DNA of 64,000 bases. Source: Roseateles oligotrophus (GTDB lineage Bacteria; Pseudomonadota; Gammaproteobacteria; Burkholderiales; Burkholderiaceae_C). Made by a program: the position numbers and the translations under genes. Under the pieces are notes generated by a model. That model had not been told where the DNA came from. It made no database searches and was given only the letters and a program-made list of their open reading frames with translations. Every line of letters starts with the position of its first letter. Position 1 is the first letter of the stretch. This document shows, one piece after another, positions 1-11,481 of the stretch. Location of the stretch: positions 108,863 through 172,862 of the forward strand of contig NZ_JACHLP010000011.1 of NCBI RefSeq assembly GCF_014204525.1, written 5' to 3'.

Positions 1-1222
1 GAACCCGGTGCTGCTCAAGCCCGAGCGCGACACGGCCTCGCAAGTCGTCGTGCTGGGCGAGGTGGACGAAGCCCTGAGCCGCGCGCCCTGGCGCGAGCGC
101 AGCGAGCTGCTGTGGCAGCGCGCCCGCCCGGCCCTGCACGAGCTGATGGCCGAGCACGATGTGCTGGTGATCGAGGGCGCGGGCTCGCCGGCCGAGATCA
201 ATCTGCACAGCAGCGATTACGTCAATATGCGCACCGCCCTGGAGGCGCAAGCCGCCTGCCTGCTGGTCACCGACATCGACCGCGGCGGCGCTTTTGCCCA
301 CCTCTACGGCACCCACCAGCTGCTGCCCGCGCACGAGCGGGCGCTGATCCGCGGTTATGTCCTGAACCGCTTCCGCGGCGATGCCAGCCTCTTGGCCCCC
401 GGGCCCGAGCAGCTGCAGCAGCTCACCGGCGTGCCCACCGTGGCCGTGCTGCCCATGTGGCGCGGCCATGGCCTGCCGGAGGAAGACGGGGTGTTTGACG
501 ACGGCGTCAGCGGCAGCAGCCGCGGCCTGAAGGTCGCCATCGTGGCCTACCCGCGCCTGTCCAATCTGGACGAATTCCAGCCCCTGCGCAGCCTGCCCCA
601 TGTGCGCCTGAGCTGGGTGCGCGAGCCGGCCGGCCTGGAGGGCGTGGACCTCATCATCCTGCCCGGCTCCAAGGCGGTGGCGGCCGATCTGGCCTGGTTG
701 CGCGCGCAGAAGCTGGATCAGGCCATCGCCCTGCATGCGGCGGCCGGCAAGCAGGTGCTGGGCATCTGCGGCGGCCTGCAGATGCTGGGCGAAAGCCTGC
801 TCGACCCGCACGGCCTGGACGGCAATGCGCCGGGCCTGGGCCTGCTGCCCCTGGTCACCCAGTTCGAGCGCGACAAGCTCTTGCGCCCCGCGCAGCTGCG
901 CTTTGCCGGCCTGCAAGCCCCCTGGGCCGGCCTCGATGGCCTGCAGGCCCGTGGTTATGAGATCCACCACGGCCGTACCGTCCAGCACCCCAGCCTGGCC
1001 GCGGCCACGCCGGCTGTTGTCAGCGATAGCGGCGAGGTGGTGGGCTGGCAGGCGGGCCCGGTGCTGGGCTGTTATGCCCACGGACTGTTCGAAGACGGCG
1101 CCGTCATGCAAGCCCTGTTCGGCGCCCAAGCGCCCAGCCTCGACGGTGTGTTCGATGGCCTGGCCGACTATGTGGGCCAGCACTTCGCGCCCGGCGTGCT
1201 CGCCGGGCTCTTGAATGAATAA
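1..1222 (+). CDS. cobQ: Cobyric acid synthase CobQ (5'-truncated by window edge)
   Basis: Glutamine-dependent amidotransferase that amidates side chains b, d, e and g of adenosylcobyrinic a,c-diamide in cobalamin synthesis. Only the C-terminal part, about 405 residues of a usual 480-500, is present; the reading frame is open to the window edge (NPVLLKP, typical of CobQ just after its P-loop region). Counting from the GTG at position 8, the synthase core is followed by a class I glutamine amidotransferase domain with the nucleophile Cys254 in GICGGLQ and the catalytic His358 in YAHGLFED. cobT follows after about 25 bp on the same strand, so the two are very likely cotranscribed. The P-loop lies upstream and cannot be checked. 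Confidence 0.95.
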   Translation, partial: NPVLLKPERDTASQVVVLGEVDEALSRAPWRERSELLWQRARPALHELMAEHDVLVIEGAGSPAEINLHSSDYVNMRTALEAQAACLLVTDIDRGGAFAHLYGTHQLLPAHERALIRGYVLNRFRGDASLLAPGPEQLQQLTGVPTVAVLPMWRGHGLPEEDGVFDDGVSGSSRGLKVAIVAYPRLSNLDEFQPLRSLPHVRLSWVREPAGLEGVDLIILPGSKAVAADLAWLRAQKLDQAIALHAAAGKQVLGICGGLQMLGESLLDPHGLDGNAPGLGLLPLVTQFERDKLLRPAQLRFAGLQAPWAGLDGLQARGYEIHHGRTVQHPSLAAATPAVVSDSGEVVGWQAGPVLGCYAHGLFEDGAVMQALFGAQAPSLDGVFDGLADYVGQHFAPGVLAGLLNE

Positions 1223-1247
1223 GCAAGGAACTGACAGGAAACTCTCC

Positions 1248-2306
1248 ATGCCCTCCCCCATGCAAGATCTGATCCCCCACATCCCTTCCCTGCACAGCGA
1301 GCCCCTGGCCGCGGCCCTGCAGCAGCGCATCGCCAACAAGACCAAACCGCTGGGCTCGCTGGGCCGGCTGGAGGACTTGATGCTGCGCCTGGGCCTGATC
1401 CTGGGCAGCGAGACGCCCGAGCTGCACCAGCCCCAGATGATGGTGTTCGCCGGCGACCATGGCCTGGTGGCCCAGGGCGTCTCGGCCTACCCCAGCGATG
1501 TGACCTGGCAGATGGTAGAAAACTTTCTGGCCGGCGGCGCGGCGGTGTCCGTGCTGGCCCGCCAGCATGGCCTGGACCTGGTGGTGGTGGACGCCGGCGT
1601 GGCCCACGACTTCGCCCCGCGCAAGGGCCTGATCATCGCCAAGATCGCCCACGGCACCCAGGATGCCAGCCGCCAGCCGGCGATGAGCGTGGAGCAATGC
1701 GCCACCGCCATCAACGAGGGCAAGGCCTTGCTGCGCCAGCGCCCCGGCAATGTGCTGCTGCTGGGCGAGATGGGCATAGGCAATACCTCCAGCGCGGCCC
1801 TGCTGCTGGCCCGCCTGGCAGGCCAGCCGGTGGCCGGCTGCACCGGCCGCGGCACCGGCCTGGACGACGCCGGCCTGACCCGCAAGATCGGCGTGCTGCA
1901 GGCCGTGCTGCAGCGTCATGCCGAGGCCAGCGAGCCCTTGCAGGCCCTGGCCGCCTTCGGCGGCTTCGAGATCGCGATGATGGTGGGCGCGGTGCTGCAG
2001 GCGGCGCTGGAGCGCCGCGTCATCGTGGTGGACGGCTTCATCACCAGCAGCGCCGTGCTGGTGGCCTCCCGCCTGCAGCCGGCGGTGCTGGAGCGCTGCG
2101 TGTTTGCCCATCGCTCGCAGGAGCAAGGCCATGCCTTGATGCTGCAGGCCTGCGGCGGCGCCACGCCCCTGCTGGACCTGGGCCTGCGCCTGGGTGAAGG
2201 CTCGGGCGCGGCCCTGGCCTGGCCCCTGCTCGACTCGGCTTGTCGCATCCTGCACGAAATGGCCAGCTTTGCGTCGGCCGGTGTCAGCGAGAAACAAGCC
2301 GGCTGA
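1248..2306 (+). CDS. cobT: Nicotinate-nucleotide--dimethylbenzimidazole phosphoribosyltransferase
   Basis: Makes alpha-ribazole phosphate from dimethylbenzimidazole and nicotinate mononucleotide, activating the lower ligand of cobalamin. The 352-residue product has the family N-terminus (NKTKPLGSLGRLEDL), the GEMGIGNTSSAALL region and the C-terminal GEGSGAALAWPLLDSA segment holding the catalytic glutamate. The ATG at 1248 is preferred because AGGAA lies 7 nt upstream. An in-frame ATG at 1215 would overlap the cobQ stop but has no ribosome site and adds an unconserved leader. The gene lies between cobQ and an HD-GYP regulator. Confidence 0.95.
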   Translation: MPSPMQDLIPHIPSLHSEPLAAALQQRIANKTKPLGSLGRLEDLMLRLGLILGSETPELHQPQMMVFAGDHGLVAQGVSAYPSDVTWQMVENFLAGGAAVSVLARQHGLDLVVVDAGVAHDFAPRKGLIIAKIAHGTQDASRQPAMSVEQCATAINEGKALLRQRPGNVLLLGEMGIGNTSSAALLLARLAGQPVAGCTGRGTGLDDAGLTRKIGVLQAVLQRHAEASEPLQALAAFGGFEIAMMVGAVLQAALERRVIVVDGFITSSAVLVASRLQPAVLERCVFAHRSQEQGHALMLQACGGATPLLDLGLRLGEGSGAALAWPLLDSACRILHEMASFASAGVSEKQAG

Positions 2307-2350
2307 ATCCCCTGGTCACATAATCAGCTCGTCAACAGCGGGGCCTTGCG

Positions 2351-3895
2351 ATGACCGACTTGGTATTTGCGGACGAAGAGGACGAGGACGCCGCCGCGGC
2401 AGCGGCGGCGCTGGATCCCTGGGTGGTGCTGATCGTCGACGACGATGTGGCCGTGCACCAGGTGACCCAGCTGGTGATGGCGGACTTTGAATTCGCCGGC
2501 CGCCGCCTGCTCTTCCTCGACGCCTACAGCGCCGCTGAGGCGCGGAGCCTGCTGCAGGCCCGCCGCGATGTGGCTCTGATCCTGCTGGACGTGGTGATGG
2601 AGTCCGAGCATGCGGGCCTGGAACTGGCGCGTTATATCCGCGAAGAGCTGGACAACCACCATGTGCGCATCGTGCTGCGCACCGGCCAGCCCGGCCAGGC
2701 GCCGGAAGAGCATGTCATCAAGAGCTATGACATCAACGACTACAAGGAAAAGACCGAGCTGACCAAGCGCAAGCTGATCACGGTTTTCTACGCCGCCCTG
2801 CGCTCCTACCGCGACATCATGATCATCGAGCAGTCGCGCCAGGCGCTGCGCCGCTCCATCGATGCCATCACCCGCGTCTACGACTCACAGAACCTGCGCC
2901 GCTTCGCCTCCGCCGTGCTGGAGCAGGTGGCCTATCTGCTGGGCTATGAGGCCCAGGGCCTGTGCGCCAGCCGGGTGGCGGCTTATGCCGCCTCGCATGC
3001 CGAGGGGCGGCTGAAGATACTGGCCGCCACGCCCGAGTATTCGCGCATGCTGGTGGACGAGGAGATCGGCACCCTGCCCCCGCGGGTCTGCGCCGCGCTG
3101 GACCGCGCCCTGCTCGAACAGCAGGGCAATTCGGACCCCCAGCATTTCGTCGGTTATTACCGCAGCAGCTCGGGCAATGAGACCTTGCTGTATATGGAAT
3201 TCGCCGAGCTGATCGACGAGCAGGCGCGCGAGCTGCTGGAGATCTTCTGCGCCAATGTGGCCATCACCTACGAGAGCCTGCTGCTGCGCGAGGAGATCCA
3301 GGACACCCAGCGCTCCACCGTCTACATCATCGGCGAGGCGGTGGAGCGCCGCTCCTTGGAGCCCGGCCAGCATGTGCGCCGGGTCGGCGAGATCGCCGCC
3401 CTGCTGGCCGAGGCCAGCGGCATGCGCGAGGCCGATGTGGAGTTTCTGCGCCTGGCCGCGCCCCTGCACGATGTGGGCAAGATCGCCATCGCCGACCAGA
3501 TACTGGGCAAACCGGGCAAGCTCGACGAGCAGGAATGGGCCAGCGTGCAAACCCATGCCCGCGTGGGTTTCGAGCTGCTGCGCAAGTCCGACAAGCGCAT
3601 CCTGCAACTGGGCGCCATCATCGCCCACGAACACCATGAGCGCTGGGACGGCCAGGGCTATCCGCGCGGCCTGGCGGCTGAGCAGATCCATCTCGCCGGC
3701 CGCATCGTCGCCGTGGCCGATGTGCTGGACACCTTGCTGAGCCGGCGCTGCTACAAAGAGGCCTGGCGCTTCGAGGACGCCATCGCCTATCTGAGCGCGC
3801 AGGCCGGCACCCAGTTCGACCCCACGCTGATCCAGCATCTGCTGGCGCGGCTGGAGGCGGTCAAGGACATCTACCGGCGTTTTCCTGATGCCTGA
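2351..3895 (+). CDS. Response regulator with DUF3369 and HD-GYP c-di-GMP phosphodiesterase domain
   Basis: The 514-residue protein has an acidic/alanine-rich start (1-22), a receiver domain (about 25-150, phospho-acceptor Asp80 in LLDVVMES), a DUF3369 sensor-like region (about 170-325) and a C-terminal HD-GYP domain. The metal-binding pair is His373-Asp374 in LHDVGK and the signature is HHERWDGQGYP (GYP at 436-438), so the phosphodiesterase site looks intact. By family knowledge it should hydrolyse cyclic di-GMP under phosphorelay control. It starts 44 bp after cobT and ends just before cobS on the same strand, so it appears embedded in the cobalamin operon. No kinase gene is directly adjacent. 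Confidence 0.92.
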   Translation: MTDLVFADEEDEDAAAAAAALDPWVVLIVDDDVAVHQVTQLVMADFEFAGRRLLFLDAYSAAEARSLLQARRDVALILLDVVMESEHAGLELARYIREELDNHHVRIVLRTGQPGQAPEEHVIKSYDINDYKEKTELTKRKLITVFYAALRSYRDIMIIEQSRQALRRSIDAITRVYDSQNLRRFASAVLEQVAYLLGYEAQGLCASRVAAYAASHAEGRLKILAATPEYSRMLVDEEIGTLPPRVCAALDRALLEQQGNSDPQHFVGYYRSSSGNETLLYMEFAELIDEQARELLEIFCANVAITYESLLLREEIQDTQRSTVYIIGEAVERRSLEPGQHVRRVGEIAALLAEASGMREADVEFLRLAAPLHDVGKIAIADQILGKPGKLDEQEWASVQTHARVGFELLRKSDKRILQLGAIIAHEHHERWDGQGYPRGLAAEQIHLAGRIVAVADVLDTLLSRRCYKEAWRFEDAIAYLSAQAGTQFDPTLIQHLLARLEAVKDIYRRFPDA

Positions 3896-3950
3896 ATGCA
3901 AGGCGGGGCAGTGCAGTAGAGTGCCGCCTGCCCTTCTTGCTCCCGCCCCC

Positions 3951-4748
3951 ATGCGCCCCTTGCTGCACGAACTCCGCCTCTTCTTCACCGCCCTGCAGTT
4001 CTTCACCCGCTGCCCCGTGCCCGCCTGGGTGGGTTATCGGCCCGCATGGCTGCAGCAGTGCGCGCGCTACTTCCCGGTCGTGGGCACGGTGGTCGGGGCC
4101 TGGGCCGCGCTGGTGATGTGGGGCGCCTCCTGGATCTGGCCGGCCGGCATCTGCGCGGGTTTGAGCATGGCCGCCAGCGTCTGGCTGACCGGCGGCTTCC
4201 ACGAGGACGGCTGGGCCGATAGCTGCGACGGCCTGGGCGGCGCGGTCAGCCGCGAAAAAGCGCTGACCATCATGAAGGACTCGCGCATCGGCAGCTATGG
4301 CGCCCTGGGCCTGATCCTGATGCTGGGCCTGAAGGCCGCCTGCCTGGTGGCCTTGCTGGACTTCCACCCCGATCTGGCCCTGCTGGCCACGCTCTGGACC
4401 CATAGCGCCTCGCGCGCCGCGCCCCTGGCCCTGATGCACAAGCTCGGCTACGCCGGGGACGCCGAACATGCCAAGGCCAAGCCCCTGGCCACCCAGGCCG
4501 GCGGCGGCAGCCTGGTCTTCGCCCTGCTCTGGGTGCTGGCCCTGAGCGGGCTGATTGCCTGGATCCAGCCCAATCTGGTACCCAGCTTATGCGCCGCCTG
4601 GCTGGCCATGACCCTGGTGACCCTGGGCCTGCAGGGCTTGCTGGAGCGCCGCCTGGGCGGCTATACCGGCGACACCCTGGGTGCCAGCCAGCAGCTGGCC
4701 GAGCTTGCCGGCCTGCTGGCCTTTGCGGGCCTGATCAATGTCTTCTGA
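3951..4748 (+). CDS. cobS: Adenosylcobinamide-GDP ribazoletransferase CobS
   Basis: Integral membrane cobalamin synthase joining adenosylcobinamide-GDP to alpha-ribazole (phosphate). The 265-residue product is highly hydrophobic with several membrane segments and carries the family signature GGFHEDGWADSCDGLGG, whose acidic residues are thought to bind Mg2+. The ATG at 3951 (MRPLLHELRLFFTALQFFTR) matches family N-termini; an in-frame ATG at 3888 overlaps the preceding stop but adds 21 unconserved residues. Neither start has a clear Shine-Dalgarno site. The 3' end overlaps cobC by 11 bp. Confidence 0.93.
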   Translation: MRPLLHELRLFFTALQFFTRCPVPAWVGYRPAWLQQCARYFPVVGTVVGAWAALVMWGASWIWPAGICAGLSMAASVWLTGGFHEDGWADSCDGLGGAVSREKALTIMKDSRIGSYGALGLILMLGLKAACLVALLDFHPDLALLATLWTHSASRAAPLALMHKLGYAGDAEHAKAKPLATQAGGGSLVFALLWVLALSGLIAWIQPNLVPSLCAAWLAMTLVTLGLQGLLERRLGGYTGDTLGASQQLAELAGLLAFAGLINVF

Positions 4749-5319
4749 GCCCGGCCTCTGGGTCTGGCGCCACCCGCGGCCCGAGGGCGCCGCGGGCTTG
4801 TGCGTCGGCGCCGGCTGCGATCTGCCCGTGCATTGGCGCCGCAGCAAACGCCTGGCCCGGCGCATCCAGGCCCTGGCCCGGCGCGAGCGCCTGCCACAGC
4901 GGGTGCTCTGCTCGCCGCTGCGGCGCTGCGCCGATGTGGGCGCCTGGCTGCAACGCTGGGGCTGGCAGTTAGTGCTGGACCCGGCCTTGCGCGAGCTGGA
5001 CTTCGGCGCCTGGGAGGGCCGGCCCTGGCAAACGATCGCCAAGGCGCAGATCGATGCCTGGGTGCAGGACTTCGCGGCCTATGCCCCGGGCGGCGGCGAA
5101 TCGCTGCAAGCCCTGCTGGCACGGGCCGGCGACTGGCGGCCGCCCGCGGGCGCGCATCTCGTCGTCAGCCATGGCGGCTGGATGCTGGCGCGCCAATGGC
5201 GGGCTCGGCAGGGCGAGCGCAGCCCCTGCGCCGCCGACTGGCCCAAGCCGCCTGCTTACGCCGAGGTTTGGCGGATACAGGCCGGGGCTTGCAGTAATAT
5301 CGTGCCAGCGCCGAACTGA
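4738..5319 (+). CDS. cobC: Histidine phosphatase, alpha-ribazole phosphatase CobC-like
   Basis: A 193-residue member of the phosphoglycerate-mutase-like superfamily, expected to remove the phosphate of alpha-ribazole 5'-phosphate or of the final cobalamin phosphate. The phospho-acceptor His is in WRHPRP near the N-terminus (RHP replaces the common RHG). The second arginine motif is CSPLRRC, the acid is in RELDFGAWEG, and the second His is in VVSHGG. It overlaps cobS by 11 bp, which suggests translational coupling and supports a cobalamin role over a general phosphatase. This is the last gene of the cob group; strand stays the same but a 59-bp gap follows. Confidence 0.85.
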   Translation: MSSEPGLWVWRHPRPEGAAGLCVGAGCDLPVHWRRSKRLARRIQALARRERLPQRVLCSPLRRCADVGAWLQRWGWQLVLDPALRELDFGAWEGRPWQTIAKAQIDAWVQDFAAYAPGGGESLQALLARAGDWRPPAGAHLVVSHGGWMLARQWRARQGERSPCAADWPKPPAYAEVWRIQAGACSNIVPAPN

Positions 5320-5378
5320 AAAAGAGCGCAGCAACTTGACAGGGCGAGCTTGAAATTGACACTGGCCAGGAGTCCGTC

Positions 5379-6173
5379 ATGAAGCCTGCTTTCTTCCGCG
5401 TCCTGGCGAGTCTGGCCCTGGGCCTGGGGCTTGCCCTCCATGCTGCCTCGGCCCAGGCTCAGCCCAAGCTGATCACGATTGCCGCCGAGGATGACTGGCC
5501 ACCCTACTCCTCCATCAAAGCGGATGGCTCCGGCCCCGAGGGCCTGACACCCGAGCTGGTGCGGGCCGTGTTCAAAAGCCGCGATATCGAGGTGAAGTTC
5601 CTGGTCGTGCCCTTTGCGCGCTGCCTGCACCTGACCCAGCAGGGCAAGGTCGTGGCCTGCTTCAACGCCACCATCACCGACGAGAACCGGGACGAGTACT
5701 GGTGGCACCCGACACCGATTTTTCACGAGGGCCTCAGCATCTTCGCGCTGGCCGATTTCAAGGGCAGCGGCCTGGCCACCCGTGACCTGGAGGGCCATAC
5801 GGTCGGCCTGACCACCGGCTACACCTACCCCAGCGAGGTCATGAACAATCCCAAAATCATCCGCTACGAGGCGAACTCGGATGAGTTGCTGCTGAAGATG
5901 ATTGCCGCCAAGCGCATCGAGTTCGCCCTGGTCAATACCCTGCCCGGCCTGCTGCGCGTCAAAAACGATGCCAAGCTGAACGGCAAGATCAAGATCGTGG
6001 GCCAGGTCAGCAACGATGGCTTCTGGTTAAGCTTTTCCAAAAAACACGCGGAGGGCAAGGCCATGGCCGAAACCTTCGAGGCCGGCCTGAAGGCCTTCAA
6101 GGCCGACGGACGCTACGAGAAGCTGATCAAGGATTTCCGTAAACGGCAGGGGCTGGGGCCTGCCGCGCCTTGA
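5379..6173 (+). CDS. Periplasmic solute-binding protein, family 3
   Basis: The 264-residue protein has a Sec signal peptide ending near ASAQAQP (about residue 28) and then a type 2 periplasmic binding fold of the SBP_bac_3 class ([14 protein letters not shown] at the start of the mature protein). The start has CCAGGAG 7 nt upstream. Such proteins bind amino acids or related small molecules. No ABC permease or ATPase is nearby. Instead a membrane hybrid kinase begins 49 bp downstream on the same strand, so it may act as a sensory binding partner rather than a transporter subunit. The ligand cannot be told from sequence. Confidence 0.88.
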   Translation: MKPAFFRVLASLALGLGLALHAASAQAQPKLITIAAEDDWPPYSSIKADGSGPEGLTPELVRAVFKSRDIEVKFLVVPFARCLHLTQQGKVVACFNATITDENRDEYWWHPTPIFHEGLSIFALADFKGSGLATRDLEGHTVGLTTGYTYPSEVMNNPKIIRYEANSDELLLKMIAAKRIEFALVNTLPGLLRVKNDAKLNGKIKIVGQVSNDGFWLSFSKKHAEGKAMAETFEAGLKAFKADGRYEKLIKDFRKRQGLGPAAP

Positions 6174-6222
6174 ATCCCGCGGGCCGAACGAGTTTGCAGG
6201 GCCACTGAATGCGCGCCGACCC

Positions 6223-9200
6223 GTGAATATCCAAAGCATCCGCTTCCGCCTCAACCTCCTGTTCGCCGTCCTGGTGTCGGTGATCCTGGGCGTCTTTGGC
6301 CTGCTGTCCTACCAGGAAAGCAGCAAGCAGCTGGTGGCCCGTTATGAGGAGGGGCGCCAGTCCCTGCAAAAGCGCCTGGCCATCAATCTGGCCTCGCCGA
6401 TGTGGCGTTTCGATGCCGAGACCCTGAAGAAGAATCTGCAGGCCGAAATCGGCCCCCCGGTGCTGGGCATTGTTCTGCGCGAAAGCCGGGACGACAAGGC
6501 GATTGCCAGTGCCTGGTCGCCGCTGGCCGGCAAGCGCCGCGATCTGGAGGATGTGCTGGAGTTCCCGCTCACCATCGAACAGGGCGGCGATACGCTGGAC
6601 CTGGGCGTGGTCTCGGTGACCACCAGCCGCGAAAGCATCGAGCAGGATTTGCGCGCGCTGGTGCTGTCCCGCGTGATGGAGATCGTGGTCCTGGTCAGCC
6701 TGCTGCTGGCGACCTTGTCGCTGGGCCTGCGCCAAATGGTTTTGCGCCCCCTGGCGGCCTTGAAGAGCGCGCTGACGCGTGCGGCGGCCCTGCAGGATGC
6801 CAAGGTCACGGTCAGCCTGCCGGTCGCCGGTCGCGACGAGTTCACCGAGGTGGGCAAGAGCTTTGCGCTGATTGCCGCCCGCCTGTCGGCCGATCTGGCA
6901 AGGCGGGAGCAAAAAGAGACGGAGCTGCAGCAGGCCTATTCGCTGCAGCTGGAAATGACCGCCCAGGTGGAGCACAGCAAACAGCTGGCCGAGGAGGCGT
7001 CCAAGGCGAAATCGGCGTTTCTGGCCAATATGAGCCATGAGATCCGCACGCCGATGAACACCATCATCGGCCTCTCGCAGCTGGCGCTCAAAACCCATCT
7101 GCAGCCGCGCCAGCACGAGTACATCGAGAGGGTCTGCATCTCGGGCAAACACCTGCTGGGCATCATCAACGACATCCTCGACCTGTCCAAGATCGAGGCC
7201 GACAAACTGCAGGTGGAGCAACTGCCCTTCGAGCTGGACGCCCTGCTGTCCAATGTCTCCAATCTGGTGGCGGAGAAAGCCATCGCCAAGGACCTGGAGT
7301 TCATCTTCGACGTCGGCCGCGACGTGCCGCAACGCCTGATCGGCGACCCGCTGCGCCTGGGCCAGGTGATGATCAACTTCGCCAACAACGCCGTGAAGTT
7401 CACCGACAGCGGCGAAATCTCCATGGTGCTGAGGGTGGAGCGCCCGGTCTGGAGCGGGCCGCAGGGCCAGCCGCTGATCCAGCTGCGTTTCGCCGTCAAC
7501 GACTCGGGCATCGGGCTCAGCGAGGCGCAGATGAGCCAGCTGTTCCAGAACTTCCAGCAGGCCGACGTCAGCACCACGCGCAAATACGGTGGCACCGGCC
7601 TGGGCCTGTCCATCTCCAAACGCCTGGCCGAGCTGATGGGCGGTGAGGTGGGGGTCAGCAGCCAGCTGGGCGTGGGCAGCAGCTTCTGGTTCAGCGCCTG
7701 CCTGGGGGTGGACGAAGACAGCGAGGCCCTGCCCGAAGCGCAGACCCGGGCCCAGGCCTTGCTGGAGCTGCACACACGCGTCCAGGGCCTGCATGCCCTG
7801 GTCGTGGACGACCACGCCTACGCCCGCAGCCTGATGTGCGAGCAGTTGCGCGATCTGGGCATGCGGGTGGAGGCCGTCGCCTCGGGGGCGGAAGCGCTGG
7901 CGGCCGTCAGCACCGCGGCCGCGCAGGGCGAGGACTTCGAGCTGCTGCTGCTGGATTGGCGCATGCCCGAGATGGACGGCATTGCCACCGCCCACGCCAT
8001 TCACGCCCTGAAGCTGGCCCGGCCGCCGCGCTTGCTGCTGGCCACCGCCTTCGGGCGCGACGAGGTCATGCAATTGGCGCAGGCGGCGCAGCTGGACGCC
8101 CTGCTCTTCAAGCCCATCTATCTTTCCGCCCTGTGCGCGGCCCTGCGCCAGGCCTTGCTGCCCGAGGCCGGCGGCCTGCCACCGGTCGGCAAGGACGCGC
8201 AGAAGGAAAGCGCCGCCATGAATCTGGCCAGCATCACGGGCGCGCGCATCCTGCTGGTCGATGACAACGAGTTCAACCAATACCTGGGCACCGAGTTGCT
8301 GGAATCGGCGGGCTTTCTGGTCGAGGTGGCCGAGAACGGCTTGCAAGCCCTCGAACGCCTGCAGCAATGCCAGCCCGAGTACTTCGACGCCGTCCTGATG
8401 GACATGCAGATGCCGGTGATGGACGGCATCAGCGCCACCCGGGCGATACGGCGCCTGCCTCAGTTCGCCTGCCTGCCCATCATCGCCATGACCGCCAACG
8501 CCATGCTGCAGGACCGGGACGATTGCCTGGCGGCGGGCATGTGGTCGGTGGTCACCAAACCGGTGGCACCCGAGGACTTGTGGGCCGCCCTGCTGCAGTG
8601 GATCAAGCCTCAGCAGCGCGCCGGCAACAGACCCGCCGATGGCGGCCGGCCGGCCCCGGGCCAGCTGCCCGAGCACCTGCCCGGCGTCGACATGGTCTTG
8701 GGCCTCAGCCTGGCCGGCGACAACACCGAGACCTATCTGGAGATGTTCAGGATCTTTATGCGCAACCAGGGCAATCTGGCGGCTCAGCTGGGCAACGCCT
8801 TGCGCCAGGGCGATATGCAAAGCGCCGAACGCCTGGCCCACAGCAGCAAAAGCGTCTGCGGCAGCCTGGGCGCCACCAAGCTGCAGGAGCATGCCCACCG
8901 GCTGGAGCAGGCGATACGGGCGGGCCAATCCAGCGAGTCGATACAGGCCTTGGTGAGGGCCTTGCTGGAGCCCTTGCACGCCTTGATCGAAGCCTTGCAG
9001 CGCAGCCTGCCCGGCCTGCAAGCCCAGCAGATGGTGCCGGTCGAGCCGGCCCGGCTTGAACAAATTTGCCGCCGCCTGCAAGCCTTGCTGAAGCAGGCCG
9101 ATGCCGAGGCCGCCCTGCTGCTGAAGGAACACGCCGACCTGCTGCACTCCGCCTCGCCCGGCGGTTTTGCCCGGCTCAACAAGGCCATCGAGGACTTTGA

Positions 9201-9249
9201 TTTCGACGCCGCGCTGCAGATCCTGGGCCAGCACTTCCTGCCGGACTGA
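6223..9249 (+). CDS. Hybrid sensor histidine kinase (HK-REC-REC-Hpt)
   Basis: The 1008-residue inner-membrane kinase has a GTG start. One membrane segment lies at about 10-30, followed by a periplasmic sensor loop and a second segment at about 148-170. Then come HAMP-like and coiled-coil linkers, the dimerisation domain with His272 in [11 protein letters not shown], and an HATPase domain with the [18 protein letters not shown] box. Two receiver domains follow (Asp578 in [11 protein letters not shown] and Asp727 in [11 protein letters not shown]), then a C-terminal Hpt domain with His873 in LAHSSKS. All phosphotransfer residues are present, so a full His-Asp-His relay in one chain is predicted. 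The solute-binding gene upstream may supply its signal. Confidence 0.94.
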   Translation: MNIQSIRFRLNLLFAVLVSVILGVFGLLSYQESSKQLVARYEEGRQSLQKRLAINLASPMWRFDAETLKKNLQAEIGPPVLGIVLRESRDDKAIASAWSPLAGKRRDLEDVLEFPLTIEQGGDTLDLGVVSVTTSRESIEQDLRALVLSRVMEIVVLVSLLLATLSLGLRQMVLRPLAALKSALTRAAALQDAKVTVSLPVAGRDEFTEVGKSFALIAARLSADLARREQKETELQQAYSLQLEMTAQVEHSKQLAEEASKAKSAFLANMSHEIRTPMNTIIGLSQLALKTHLQPRQHEYIERVCISGKHLLGIINDILDLSKIEADKLQVEQLPFELDALLSNVSNLVAEKAIAKDLEFIFDVGRDVPQRLIGDPLRLGQVMINFANNAVKFTDSGEISMVLRVERPVWSGPQGQPLIQLRFAVNDSGIGLSEAQMSQLFQNFQQADVSTTRKYGGTGLGLSISKRLAELMGGEVGVSSQLGVGSSFWFSACLGVDEDSEALPEAQTRAQALLELHTRVQGLHALVVDDHAYARSLMCEQLRDLGMRVEAVASGAEALAAVSTAAAQGEDFELLLLDWRMPEMDGIATAHAIHALKLARPPRLLLATAFGRDEVMQLAQAAQLDALLFKPIYLSALCAALRQALLPEAGGLPPVGKDAQKESAAMNLASITGARILLVDDNEFNQYLGTELLESAGFLVEVAENGLQALERLQQCQPEYFDAVLMDMQMPVMDGISATRAIRRLPQFACLPIIAMTANAMLQDRDDCLAAGMWSVVTKPVAPEDLWAALLQWIKPQQRAGNRPADGGRPAPGQLPEHLPGVDMVLGLSLAGDNTETYLEMFRIFMRNQGNLAAQLGNALRQGDMQSAERLAHSSKSVCGSLGATKLQEHAHRLEQAIRAGQSSESIQALVRALLEPLHALIEALQRSLPGLQAQQMVPVEPARLEQICRRLQALLKQADAEAALLLKEHADLLHSASPGGFARLNKAIEDFDFDAALQILGQHFLPD

Positions 9250-9270
9250 ACCCCGGCCCTGAAGCAAGGT

Positions 9271-10048
<778 letters not shown>

Positions 10049-10683
10049 TTATCCGCTGCGGCGCAGCAATTGGAATCTGACCGCCCCGGCCTTGCCCTCG
10101 CGCCAGGGTTCCAGGCCACAGTCGGGCGGCAGGGCCAGGCTCTGGTCGGCCTCCAGATAGACGAAGCCGCCCGGCACGAGCAAGGGCGCGGCGGCACTCA
10201 GCGCGGGCAGGAATAGATCCAGCTCGAAGGGCGGGTCCAGCAGCACCAGCTCGAAGCGCGGCGCACCCGCATGGCGGCCCATCCAGCCCAGGGCATCGGC
10301 GCATTCCACCCGCAGATTGGCGGCCTTCAGGCGCGTGGCGCTGGCCTGCAGGCTGCGCGCCAGCTGGGCATCGCGCTCCAGCAAGAGGACCTCGGCCGCA
10401 CCGCGCGAGGCGGCCTCGAAGCCCAGGGCGCCGCTGCCGGCAAAAGCATCCAGCACCCGCCAGCCGGCCAGCTCCTGGCCCAGCCAGTTGAACAGGGTCT
10501 CGCGCACCCGGTCGGGCGTGGGGCGCAGACCCGGCTTGTCGGCCACCGGCAGCTTGCTGCGCTTCCAGTCGCCGCCGATGATGCGCACCTCGCGCGGAGC
10601 CAGGCGCGGCGCGCCGGTCTTTTGCGCGGCTGCGCCCGCTGCCGCGGCCTTGGCCGCGACGCTGGAACGGGGGCGTCCGCCGC

Positions 10684-10687
<4 letters not shown>
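10049..10687 (-). CDS. rsmD: 16S rRNA (guanine(966)-N(2))-methyltransferase RsmD
   Basis: SAM-dependent methyltransferase that modifies G966 of 16S rRNA. The 212-residue product has an Ala-rich leader (1-30), then [13 protein letters not shown] and [15 protein letters not shown], typical of RsmD. The SAM motif is [14 protein letters not shown] and the catalytic (N/D)PPF motif appears as LLDPPF. Its ATG overlaps the hisF stop by 4 bp (ATGA), so translation is probably coupled to hisF. coaD follows after about 30 bp. Confidence 0.93.
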
Positions 10688-11466
<779 letters not shown>

Positions 11467-11481
11467 GGCAGGACTCGATTC

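Noticed and set aside
1..5319. A cobalamin riboswitch for the cob genes
   Set aside because: The window begins inside cobQ and the gaps between the cob genes are too short for a B12 element; any riboswitch would be upstream of the window.
5336..5378. TTGACA at 5336-5341 upstream of the solute-binding protein, considered as a sigma-70 promoter
   Set aside because: No acceptable -10 hexamer lies 16-18 bp downstream before the ribosome site.
6127..9267. A 1046-codon open frame on the minus strand opposite the hybrid kinase
   Set aside because: Its composition is Gln/His/Gly/Leu-rich with no domain, it mirrors the codon bias of the plus-strand kinase, and the plus-strand protein has complete conserved domains.
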